Below are positions 25,335 through 37,400 of a stretch of 64,000 bases of DNA, one piece after another. The first letter of the stretch is position 1; each line of letters opens with the position of its first letter. The notes under the pieces were generated by a model. It was not told the DNA's origin. It ran no database searches and saw nothing but the letters and a program-made list of their open reading frames with translations. The translations under genes and the position numbers were made by a program. Source of the stretch: Dillenia suffruticosa (lineage: Eukaryota; Streptophyta; Magnoliopsida; Dilleniales; Dilleniaceae); the NCBI GenBank assembly GCA_033439265.1, contig JAVTVX010000031.1, positions 3,085,501 to 3,149,500 on the forward strand, read 5' to 3'.

Positions 25335-27949
25335 GTAAATTTCTATCAGGATCTCTTCTTTGCTTTTGTTTGATTCCTTCCTTGTCTACTACTTACGCTA
25401 CTTCAGATTTTGAGTTTGTAATTTTTTGTGCGATTTTCAATGATTCGTTTTCCGATGATTGATTGTCGTGTTTTCGTTTCTGCAATTGGTGCATTCTGCT
25501 TCGTATGTCAAATGTGAACCAAATTCATGGGAATCATGCAACTGTAGGAAGATTCCTCTTCATTTTTCCTCACCTTACCAAGTATAGATCCCTAGGCAAG
25601 TTGGCTCGGCCCATGAGGAGTAGACAAAGCAATTCCATAGGGGGTTCTAGGGTTTTAAACTTCTAGTTTTTTAAATAGAATCTTTGGAAGAATTAATATT
25701 TCTTGGATGTAGTGTCATTGACGGCATTTGAAAGGGTAATCAAAAACTGTATTGGGTCTGCATTTTTATGCTGAACTAATTTTAAGGCTCACCTTAATTG
25801 GTTCCGGAAGGAATAAAGAGATGAAGCTTATATATGGAGATGAGCAATTATGTCATTGTTGTAGTCCTTAATACTAAAATGTAATGTTCGGAATGCCAGA
25901 ATTTTTCAGAACCATTTTTGAAACCTCATTTTAGTCACCGGAAAACTGTGGAGAAGCAGGAGGTAAAACAAGGCAAAATTCAACGGGGGCGAAGCACAAT
26001 ATATACCTTGTTTTATACAAAATTAGTTTAAATTGTATATGAGATATCCCAAAATAATAACTTCCGAACTAGAAAATATTTACTTTTTATGATGATATCA
26101 ATTATGGCGGTAACCAATTCAAGAATAGATATGGAAAAAAATTAAAGAATTTTTCAATTTAAAGAAAAATTGATAGATTAATAAAAAATGAAAAAAAGAG
26201 AGAGAAAGATTGGGTTAGGTTTAGATGCGTGAGAGAGAGAAGAGGACAAGGTAATAAGAAAAAAAATTGGTGTATGGTGGTTCAAAAAGAAGGGAGTAGG
26301 ACATGTTTAGTTGCCCTTTAAATTGTTTACAAAGTGAAAATTTTTACGGGAAAATTGCATATGTGATTTTCTTCTTAAATTTTATGGGGGGCAAATTATA
26401 ATTTTTAAGAAGGCAAATTACGATTTTTACGGGAGGCGGAACCATTTTGGGTCATAATCTTTACAATTTTATAGACTAGAACTTTTTCTGAAAAAAATTT
26501 CAGGGGACACTTGCTCGCCTGCACCACCCCCTCCCTCTGGCCTGTGAGGAAATTGAGAGAAGATTGCCTTGTCATGAGTTGGAAGAGGTAAAAGTGTGGT
26601 GGGGTTGTGACTTCAACGTGGTGCTTTATGCGTATAAAAGGTGATCAACTGACAGGAGATTGATGCTGGTTTTCATGAGTATTATCCCTTTAAAATGATG
26701 GTGTGGGAGTAGCAGCAAAGATCATATATAGCAGGACTCAAAGCTCATATATTCAAGGGGCTACTTGAAGCTTATATTGTCCTGAGTTCTCCAAATATAG
26801 TAGATGTATACTTTGAGTTAGTAAAGTTATAAGCTGATTATACACATTTTGAACGGAATATTTGTTTTAAAAAATCCATATTAAGGTATGAAGGTTTTTG
26901 CTAAATTAGATTTTGTTATTCTTATCAAATGTGTGCATTTAAATATGAGTAGCCTACGTGTTTGAGTGTTAAGCAGGTTAAATCTCAAGCTAGGGCTCAA
27001 TTGTGTACCACACCATGTGTACCAGCCTAGCCCCTGAAGGGGAAAAAAAATTTATATTACAAATTCTTCTCTTGATGGATGCTTTCAAACAAGCACTGTT
27101 CTCCTATAAGTAATGCTAAATGAACCAAATTCTGTGTGGCAGATGTGTTGACTAATTCTTACTCGAACCATCAGAATATTTTGAATAATTGAAATAAAAC
27201 ATTTGACTGCAAATTGGTCAAAACATGTTGATGTAGCTTGTTATGTTAGATTTGGTCTTTTTGGTCCATCTAGCATTAGTTGTTCTTCTATACATGGATT
27301 ATAAATTGTGCATTATGCTTCCATTTCTGAAAGTTGAGATATATGTCTTGTTCTTCAATACTTTGATTCGTTTTGTATACATAAAAAAGAGTTGTTCTCA
27401 CAGGACATCCAAATCAAATGCTGGCTGAAATAGATTATTACTCAGGCCTCTCGAACATTGGATAGTATGTAGTGGTAAAGGTGGGGAGTGATATTGATAA
27501 TCTGTTTATTGCCATAGTTGTCATCATTGGCAACAACTACAGCAGGGTCAGAGTATGAACTCTGCCATCTCAATCCTTAGTCCCTGCCCCCCACCTGAAG
27601 ACTAGCTCCTCTGAATAAGTGAGCTTGAAAATAAAGGGCTAGCATCCAATGCAATTATTGATCCTTTTCCTGCTTAAGTGAGTAAACTGTGTTGGGGCTA
27701 AGTGGCATAGAAATTGAAGTATTGAAAGATTGATTCCAAGTTAACTTGTTAAAGCTTAATTTCATTGACTGGATTTAGCTACTAGGTTTTGGGCAAAGTG
27801 CGGTGCCAGTTATATTGGAATTAAATAGATTTGAGAGAGAGGCAGGCCTGTCGTCAACTCCGCTGGGACGAGAAGGTGGTGAAGAACTGGAAATTCATGA
27901 GAAACAAGTAGAGGCAAGTTTTGATAGTGGGGCAGGACGAGAGAGAGAT
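25335..27949. other. Non-coding DNA upstream of DCL1
   Basis: No protein-coding gene recognised. The 27803-28156 ORF (+) is largely a translation of CT repeats and is not called. Confidence 0.5.
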
Positions 27950-28058
27950 GTTAAAGAGCCCATCTTAGACTTCCCAGCCTCTCTCTCTCTCTCTCTCTCT
28001 CCCCTGCCCACATCTAAACCCTTTCTCATCTCTCTCTGCTTCAATTTGACTTCATTCA

Positions 28059-28093
<35 letters not shown>

Positions 28094-28152
28094 GTCTTTG
28101 ATTCGACCCCTGTCCGGCGACTCTCAGCTGTCTCCCTCCCCTGTTGTAACTT
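27950..28152 (+). promoter_or_regulatory. Candidate DCL1 5' leader exon B (CT-rich, GTAAGT donor)
   Basis: Two long CT microsatellites (27979-28000 and 28063-28092) stand in a pyrimidine-rich stretch ending in the strong splice donor CTT/GTAAGTAC at 28152/28153. CT-rich 5' untranslated exons followed by an intron are common in housekeeping plant genes. The next good acceptor before the DCL1 start is TTTTTTTGTCAG at 34280, which would make a 6.1 kb leader intron. The link to DCL1 is inferred from position, strand and splice signals only. Confidence 0.5.
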
Positions 28153-28639
28153 GTAAGTACTTTTCTCTCTGCGCACTGTCTCTTTCTTTCTCTCGCTCTC
28201 TTTGTCTCTGCTCTGTGTCTCTTTCGTCATGTTTAGGAAGTAATAATTTTCCAAGCCCGGATGAGCTGAATTTTAATTTGATAAGCAGAAAGTGGAGAAT
28301 CATCAAAGAGAATGTCATGGGTTTCTTGCATGTATTTATGCACTCAGTCTCTTGCATTAATTGGAATTTTCTTTTCCTGCTTTGCTTTGGTGCCTGAAGT
28401 GATAAATGCAACCTCAGCAGAAGAAGATTTATCACCACTTTTTTTGGTGGGTACAGGTAATCCTTGCAAGATTTTGGAGAGAGTTCTTGCCAAATGGCTT
28501 AAATTGTGGAAAGAAAATTCTTGATAGCAAGGTTAGTGGGTTGGGTGAATGAAGATTTCTTATAATGCTGATAAAGATCTCACTCAAGATTTTCCTTGTA
28601 GCAGATAAGCATGTATGTCTAAAATGCCAAAACTGGTGG

Positions 28640-28880
28640 TGAATAAGTTAGGGAAAATTTTTTATGGGGCCATATAGAAGGAATTTGAAAAAAATTGGTG
28701 GGAACAACAAAATGTTGGGGGCAAAAAGGAAAAAAGAAATGGTGGTCTTGGAATTGGAATTAGAGTAGTTAAAAATTCAACCTTACTGTTAAAATTGGTT
28801 TTGGAGAGCTACGTTGGAGAGTAAAGTAATGCTGTGTGGTATAAGCTGATTGAGTGTTCTAAGGCAATGAAGGCTCAAGC
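28640..28880 (+). pseudogene. LINE ORF2 fragment
   Basis: The + strand translation contains NGGLGIGIRVVKNSTLLLKL followed a little later by NAVWYKLI. This matches the conserved segment just downstream of the reverse transcriptase in plant L1-type LINEs (GGLGI...N.ALL.KW.WR...LW..VI). In-frame stops are present. It lies in the presumed DCL1 leader intron, same orientation as DCL1. Confidence 0.7.
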
Positions 28881-31800
28881 TTGTTATGTTTCAACCAAGG
28901 GAAAATCAGTGTGTTAAAGTAGTGGGAAGGGGTAGTAAAGCAAGATTTGGGAACTCAAACCTCTTAGAATGTATGTTTGGATGAGTGTTGTATTTATGGA
29001 GTGACATAAGAGGTGAGTTGAGAGTGTATCGCTGTCTTTGATTAGACGTTATCGTTTAAGCATTACTTCAATGGATAAAGCAATATAGGAGATTCGAATG
29101 ATCAGTACTCTACCAAAATTTCTTTCTTTTGGAAATACACCCTTTCTTCCCCATACTCCTGCATTCATGTCAATTTCCATTATGGAGGTGTTGAGTATGC
29201 AAGATATGCATTGCAAGTGCTCAAGGTTTTACAACTTGTAATCTGCGCCCCCTAGAACTATTTTCTACTTTCGCCCTTGCCCATGGATGAGGAAAAGAAC
29301 GAAAATTGAAGGAAATAAAGGATATAATTTGTAGAAAAGATTTAGGCAAGTGAGAGTTGAAGAGGGTGTCTCTCTTATCTATTCTACTTGCAAACTACTA
29401 CCCCTAAATGTTTGCAGTATGCTTTTTTATTTTTTATTTTTTTTCAAAGATTAAAAAAATACTCTTCACTTTAGGAATGCACCTTAGAGTTTAGACCAAA
29501 AAACAAGAAGTTTTCTCTCCTCACACAAGCCAAAGGCTCAAAATATGATTGGTATTCTCAAATAGTCTGCTCAGGAAATAACGTATTAATTAGCCTAGGA
29601 AACTTGAGAATTAATTGACCTTGAGAATGAGTGTGTTGCGTAGAAAATTGTGGCATTTATGCCTTCCTCCTTGGTCAAGAATTGTGGCTGGCTTTTGAGA
29701 ACCCTTGGGCATGGCTGGGTTGGGTGTGAATACTTTTGGGTTAGACTTGAACTTGGTTTCCTTCTCACGTGATGGATATATATGTGCTTTTTGATACCAA
29801 ATCTGCTGGTGTTATTGCAATTTGGAAATCAAAGTCTTCCTGATTCCTACCAGCAGTGTAGGATTAAATCAGCTATAACTTTTCATAGATCTCTGATTGA
29901 GCTGATTCATTGTTACCTGGAAACTAGACTTGAAAAGATTTCAAATGCTATATAACTTGGCTCTGCTTCATAAGGAATTGGCTTCCAAATTCCTTTGTTG
30001 ACTAAGCTTCTGTTTTCTGTGATATGTTCTGTCATGCCTGTGTCAATTTTGATGTCATGACAATTTTTGAAGCCTCATTGTGATGCTATGCTATTTGGTA
30101 GGCTCTTTTGTGGTTTATATATTGATCTTTCCCTTTTCGGTTTTTTCCCCCATTTCTTAGTATGACATCTTATTCTCACTTTGTATATTTTTGTCCTCCT
30201 GAAAAATAAAGAAAAGAAGAAGAGGCATCTCAGTGGTCTCTCTCTCATTAAGTGTGTGCTGCCTAAGTAAACTCTTGGATGGCCCCCATCTAGTTTTTTC
30301 AGTACTTTTTTTTTTGGCTATTAACTAGGGCTAGCATCTAACACCATTATGAGTTTAAAAATAGACATCGTTGATATGGGGGGATGGTAGGAATTGGCTG
30401 ATGTAGGCTCCATGTTGCCCTATAGAGCAATACTCACAATGTGGTGGCTGATATTGGGTTTGGGGGGGGGAGAAAGAGAGCTCGATGCCCTAGTGCCTAA
30501 ATAAGAAGAGCTCGATGCCCTAGTGCCTAATTAGGAAGAGAGAGAGGATCTCACCCCCTTGTTTTTTTTTTTTGGTTCATTTAAACAATTTCCTTTTATA
30601 ATTGATGAAGACTCCTAGAATATGTTGATATCTAATATAATGTGCTCAAGTTTGATTTATCAACAAGTTTTGATTTGATATGACCTGAACGAACAAAAAA
30701 TTCTATATCCGTATGATTGATATTTTGTTATGTAACCACGTTACAACTTATACCATCACAACTGTGCATGCAATCATGACCAATGCCGTGACATAAATCT
30801 ATGACCACCATAGAGTGCAATTTGACTTATACAAACGATTAGCAATACTATCCAGTTTATACATTCATTCTTTCATATGAGATGCAGGGTAAATTACTGT
30901 GAAACCACGCTCATATGACAAACTAATTTAGCTTTTCTCCAAAGTTTGTCTTAGTGATCTTCGCCACTTGTATATGTGATCTCGCATGATTGGCAATGCA
31001 GCTTTGGTGAGTAAGTATATAAGGGGCTTTCTTTCTTCCCCACCACCATTTTTTTTTGTACTGGACCAACGACATCCGGAATCATATTCCGACTAATCCG
31101 ATCCGAACTGATGTCGAACCCTTTTTTTTTTGGGAGCTCTCCCAATGCAGTTCTTTCCATTCCCAAGATTCCAACCCGAGTCTTGATTAAGGGACTTAGC
31201 GCCCTTCTCACTAGGGTAGTTGTCCGTTGGTTCTTCTCCACCACCCATGGGTGTCAGTGTCAGTATTTTGCAGTATTGCATACCATATGTGTCTTGATTT
31301 GTGATTAGAAAAATGTAGAGAGTACATGACATAATGTTGAACATTTGACAACCAGATTAATGAGGCAAAATGAAGATTCCCATCTAATAGGCAAATGATT
31401 TTTCAATGCTAAAAATGATGCTGTAATGCTGCTATTCTGATTGAAGTTCTTTACCGTAAAGGAGGCTTCTTCTTTTGCCCTCTCTTTTCCTATATTTATT
31501 TTGATGTTTGGTGATAAATTGTTGTTGTATTCCCTTTGTTGTTTGCAGAAGTGTAAAACTATTTATCTATCATCTAGCAAAGCAATTTTTGTTTGATTTT
31601 TTTGGTTGTTTGCACTTTATTGTCTTGGAACTTCAGCATAGCCTCTCATATACAATTTTGAAGGTGATAAAAATAAGGAATGCTCTGTACATTGATTGTT
31701 TTTTCACGTCTTGCTCTAACCTACAAATTTTAAACTTCATGATTAGGCTGTGTGAACATCAGCTTGGTGATATTGCCTTTTGGCAGTTGTGGGATGATGG

Positions 31801-34280
31801 AAAAATCGTGTGTCAAGCATCTTCAAAAGCACTTTGTAAGGTATTACATCCTTATTTGCTCTTTATGTTGTCTTTATAACAGTAGTTGTATTATTGAGTT
31901 TGAGGCACATGGTTCTTCTTGGTGCTCTTTGTTTTGCCATTTTTTCTATTCACTATCTTTTTTATTGTTTCATACAGTGTCACCATATATTCTCCAATAG
32001 GCTTTACCTTCTTATTCTTTATTTGACTCTACTCCTTCAAACTTGTAACTCATTTAATTTTATATGCACAAGGTTTAAGTTACTCTTGTATTTTTAACTC
32101 TGCTAGATCTGTACGTTCTACTATGAAAATATTCTAGAATTGGACCGGAACAATCATCGAGATATGCCTTTCTTCTGCAGTTCTTGGTGATCATTGTTCA
32201 CAATTGTTTTTTGTAGCGAAGATTAGTTCTGGGACAAGATTAATTGATACATATTAAATTAATAAGTGGTGGTTGTTAACATCTCAAAATTAAATAAATA
32301 TCTAAGTATAGAATTTGTATAGAGAGATGTGTAGAACCTTCCATAACATTCCTAAAGAATTAAAATGTCGGCTGCATGTTTCTCCCTAAACTGATATTTA
32401 CTAATTTTTTCTTGGCTTTGCATCATGTTCACTAAAGAAACCAACACTTTTTTTGGTCTATTATTTTCTTTCCCCTCATAATAGAAGGGACATTACAATA
32501 GGGAGAAAAGAGAAAGAAACCTAACAAAAAGGGCTTTGAGATCTATCCTTTTATAATCTAATTGATAGAAATCATGCTTTAAAAGTTAATTCAAGAAGGA
32601 AGAAAGCAGAATCTAATGAGCCTCTTATTTTGATTTTGTGGGAGGGTGATTCTGGACAGCCTTTGTGGGAGATTGAGTAAATTCCAAGGGATGTCACTGT
32701 TCACGGTTTTTTATTAATTTCCTATTCTTGGTTTTATTTTATTTGGGTGTCTTGTTATTTAAAAAAGTTATTTCTATTTTGATTGTTGTTAGAAGAGTCA
32801 TTACCAAGACTATTTTGGAGTTTCTAAATTTTGTCATAGTGGTAATTTCTATTTTTTGTCAAGTTAATCATTTATTTAAGAATTGTTAACTTTTTGGGAG
32901 ATTGAGTAAATTTTGAAGGATATCAGTGCTCACACATCACTGTTCACATTTCTTTAAAACAAAATTTCGTATCTTTGGTTTTATTTTATTTGGGTGTCTA
33001 GTTATTTAAAAAAATTATTTCGACTATTTTGGAGTTTCTAAATTTTTTTCATAGTGCTACTTTCTATTTTTTATTAAGATTAATCGCTTATTTAAAGACT
33101 CTACCTTTGTTATGACTAATGACTACTACTATTTTGAATTTTGCTTTGAGTTCTCTCAAACCTTTAGAACGTGTGATGCTTTCTTGCTCTACTTATGATG
33201 CCTCAGGATATACTAGTGTGATGCTGGTATCCCTATCTTCTTTGCTCTCTTCAAATTCTTTGTTGCTTTAAGTTTAGCTGCTGAAATATAATTCTTCTCA
33301 AAACCCATAAATGTTCCAGAAATTAACCTGTTAAGACCATCAAACAAATCCTAATTTCCTTGCCCTAAATTCCTCCAATTTCATTCTGCATCACTAATAT
33401 TTGCATAATAAATTTTCGTTTTTTTCCTTGCATCCTTTTTCTGTAAAAGGATTTCCCGTACTTTTTTCTCTTCTCATATTAATGACACCTTTTGCGTTTT
33501 TTGATGAGAAAGTGATAGAGTTATTTTTGATAGGGAAAGGGGAAGCACAAAGGAAGTGCTTATCCAAGAAGCTATATAGACAGAAACCCCAAAATTAACA
33601 TTAACCATAAGGGAAGCAAAAAATTGAGTAAAAGGCCAGAAAACTAGGTTCTGAAGTTCAGTGTCTAGAAGTAATGGTTTATTCATCCCTTCAAAAATCC
33701 CTTTGTATCTTCTTCTCGTGATAAATCAAAGCAACTGATCAAGAATATTGCTCTCCATCAAAACTCAATCTGAGTTTGTCATCATAGATCTGAGCTCGTC
33801 ATCTTGGATTCAAGCATAATGCTCTCAGATCCAAGATCTTCCATGTTTAAAACTCGTGCACCTGTTTGAACTATAGTTAAAATCGGTAATCTGGCTAAAA
33901 TTTTTAAAATTGTTTTAAGTTTTGAGCTCTTCTTTTCCCCATCTTTCTGGCGACGAGAAGGGCTAAAATTCAGTTATCATTGTATGAAGGGCCTGTTTGA
34001 TATTTTTATTTTTTTTCTTTTCTAAATACATTTTCTTTGTCAATTTCAACATTTCGGTTTCTTTGGCTCATGCTTAATCCTTTGCTGGTGGGGTTCTTTC
34101 TCTCAAGGCTGTTGCTTTGAAATACTTTTATGTATTTTTGTTAAACTTAACTGGATAGTGTTCAGGGTGTTGGGGATTGGGAAGCTGTGGCTGTCTGCTT
34201 GGGGTTTTATTTTGATCAAAATAATAGTAATTTCTAGTCTTTTTTGGTGAATTCATGGAAAAAATATCTTTTTTTGTCAG
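28881..34280. other. Presumed DCL1 leader intron, non-coding
   Basis: No protein-coding exon is recognised. It contains a 30-bp tandem duplication (GAGCTCGATGCCCTAGTGCC at 30480 and again at 30510) and a roughly 220-bp tandem duplication at 32668-33110 (listed separately). Short ORFs on both strands lack recognisable domains. Confidence 0.45.
32668..33110. repeat. Tandem duplication, unit about 220 bp
   Basis: Both copies (about 32668-32890 and 32897-33110) carry GGAGATTGAGTAAATT, CACTGTTCAC, TTGGTTTTATTTTATTTGGG, GTTATTTAAAAAA and GACTATTTTGGAGTTTCTAA in order, with moderate divergence. Confidence 0.8.
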
Positions 34281-34406
34281 GTGTACACTCAGTCATGATC
34301 ATCCCCATTAGAGGTTTGGAGAGCTGCTAGCTGTGATATTTCTTCTTTGGTGCAATTAACAACTTTTGCTGCTGATGTATATGACTTGTATCACTACCAA
34401 TATAGA
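34281..34406 (+). promoter_or_regulatory. DCL1 5' untranslated sequence next to the start codon
   Basis: A polypyrimidine tract and acceptor TTTTTTTGTCAG end at 34280. The stretch to the start contains an in-frame ATG at 34347 with no stop before 34407. I chose 34407 because the translation from there (MDGKARVLG...) begins as in other plant DCL1 proteins, shortly before the conserved PSYWLDACE block. Initiation at 34347 would add 20 residues. Confidence 0.55.
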
Positions 34407-37400
34407 ATGGATGGAAAGGCTAGGGTTTTGGGAAGTGCTGGAGATGCTGAACAAATTCATTCACCCGAAGATAGCCGGCCATCTTACTGGTTAGATGCCT
34501 GTGAGGAAATTCCCTGTGATATTGATTTTGTGGACCTAGATCGTCTAGTTCATGAATCAGTTGATGTGACATCCAACCAGGACAATAGTGGCCTAGATCC
34601 TTGTTTCTTTGGGGGAATTGATCATATCTTTGACAGTATCAAGAATGGAAACGGTTTATCTCCTATTGCCCATGGCCCAGATGCATTTGACCATCAGAAT
34701 CTGAACCAGAACTTGGCTAGGGCAGTTTCTTTGGAGTATGATGAGGCAGCAGAGGAGCTTAGCAAGACGTATGGAGTCAATGGTTCCAAAGAAAATTCAA
34801 ACTCCTTTATTTTGCCAACAACAAAGGCCAATGCTTGTGCTGAAAATGAGAATGTTGTTGGAAAGAGACTCCAGGATGACATTTTTTATAGTTCTGATGC
34901 TAGGGACACCTCGGCAGTTGGAAAAACGGAACATTGTTTAGTCAATGATATGAGACAAGATTTCAGGGGTAATGATTGGAGGCACCATGATGTTGATTAT
35001 GGAGAGAGATTCAGGAGGAGGCCTTGCCTCGGTAGTCACAAGGATGAGAGGCTTTTTCCCACTAGAGGAAATTATCAGCACAGAGAGAGATTTAGTAGGA
35101 AGAGGCCACGTGATTGGGAAGATTTTGAGAGGAGAGACTTCAACCGAAGCAGGAGGGAAAATAGAGATCGGGATTGGAGGGGCCGAGAAGCTAAGGGTTA
35201 CTGGGAGAGGGAAAGGCCTGGTTCAAAAGAGCTTGTTTTTCACGTGGGTACATGGGAAGCTGATCAGAGCAAGGATGTAAACTTCACCCCAGAAAAAGCC
35301 CATGAATGTGGTGGAGAAGCTGAGAAGAAAATTGAGGTGCCCAAGGAGAGACTTCCTGAGGAGCAAGCACGGCAGTACCAATTGGATGTTCTTGAACAGG
35401 CGAAAAAGAAAAATACAATAGCCTTTCTCGAAACAGGATCAGGGAAAACTCTTATTGCAGTGCTTCTAATTAAAAGTGTCTGCAATGATTTGCTTATTCA
35501 AAACAAGAAAATGCTTGCTGTCTTTTTGGTTCCTAAAGTTCCTCTGGTTTATCAAGTAATACCATGTCTTACACTACTTATATTCATTAGCTTCAGCTTT
35601 AATTGGCTAGAAGTGTAGTTGATCTTGCGACTTCTATTCCAATTTCAGCAAGCAGAAGTTATCCGTGACCAGACTGGATATCAAGTAGGCCACTATTGTG
35701 GTGAGATGGGTCAGGACTTCTGGGATGCACGAAGGTGGCAGCGTGAATTTGAAACAAAACAGGTAAAAGTAATTCCTTAACGAAACTGATGTTTGTTATA
35801 TGAGAAAAGGTGAAGTAGATCGAATCTTGCTAATGCAGGTTATTTTTGTTGTTATTGCTGCTGCTGCTGTTGTTGTTAACTTGGAAATCCTTCTTTGAGG
35901 AATTTTTCTTTCTTATATGATGATGACCTCTTTAAACACGATGGCCAGTAGCAACCACTAGATATGCATTTGGCTTTCATAGTCCAAGAGAGACTATAAC
36001 CTTATGTGTGTATTGTATTTGCATTTTATTTTATTTTTTGGTGGAAAGATTCTGTTCCTGAGGCACTGTTTCTGAATAGTGAATGCCGTTCTCTGTTTCA
36101 CAGCTTTAAGGTGTTGACTTGTGAGCTATTCCCTTCTGAAAGTAAGCATGTCTGTGTCATCTCCATGTCAACATGCCTTTGGACATGATAGTATTTAACT
36201 TAAAATAGTGTAAACTTTGTATAACTTTGTTGGCTTTATGACATGTTGTCTCACATGCCCCATGTCTTTATCTGTGCTTCATAGCTTGTGAGATATGATA
36301 CTATTGCCAAACATTGATAGCTGCATGTTGCTATGATTGACAGCTTATTGTGTGTTCCAAATTTTCCTAGATTGAGTAAATTTATTTACAGAGTAAAGAA
36401 TACCAAGGTATCACACCTTGTTTTCCTTTGGATTTCTTTTCTTGCCAATTGCCTACTTTTATTGATTTTTCCTCTAGATTGCTCGATACTTCTTCCGTAC
36501 TTTACTGTGATTTTAAAGCTTGCCAATATACGTGCAAATGTGATCCTGAGTGTGAACATGATTACATTGTAGGCTGCCTGGTGAATTGCTTCCTTTTGGA
36601 GGGCAAAGATTATGGACCGTGACTTGTTAATTATGCAATCTTGTCCGCATACTTTGCGGGTTTATTTTTTTAATTCATCCATGTTTTCATTAATTCTAGT
36701 CAGCTTCCAAGTCAACTTTCTGTTTATTGTCTTTCTAGCTGCTTGTTTTCACAGGATATCATATCTTCAAATTATACGATAAAGATTCTGTTTAGGCTTT
36801 CATTATTGTCTTAGCTGCTTTACATTATCTCGAAAGGCTGTTACCTTCTTGCTGCCATATGACTTTCAAATTTAACATTTGGTGCTGACAAATCATTACT
36901 CTGTCATCCTCTTGTCTACCTTTAGTCTCAAACACCTAATTTGCAGTACCTTTTCTTCTGTTTTTTTCTCCTCCACCCCCCCCCCCGCGTGGATATACAA
37001 GCAAACAGGCAAGGCACCTATGGGTGCTAATTAAGGTAAATGCAAGAAGGAACCGCAAACCATGTAAAGATGTGTGAAATATCAACATTTTATGCTATCC
37101 GTGCAATTAGGTTTTGCTTATCTTTAGATAGTCAATTTAGTTGTGATAAACCATATATCTACTTACTACAATCTTCTCAATACAGGTTCTAGTGATGACA
37201 GCTCAAATTCTACTGAATATTCTGAGACACAGTATCATAAAAATGGAAGCAATCAATCTTCTTATCTTGGATGAGTGTCATCATGCTGTGAAGAAACACC
37301 CCTATTCATTGGTGATGTCTGAGTTCTATCATACCACTCCGAAGGAAAAGAGGCCATCGGTCTTTGGAATGACTGCCTCTCCTGTTAACTTAAAGGGTAT

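Noticed and set aside
27803-28254. Overlapping ORFs on both strands over CT repeats
   Set aside because: Both frames are open because of the CT microsatellites. The stretch looks like an untranslated leader exon instead.
31093-31344. Opposing ORFs around 31.1 kb in the leader intron
   Set aside because: Short, overlapping in several frames on both strands, with no domain. Probably non-coding.
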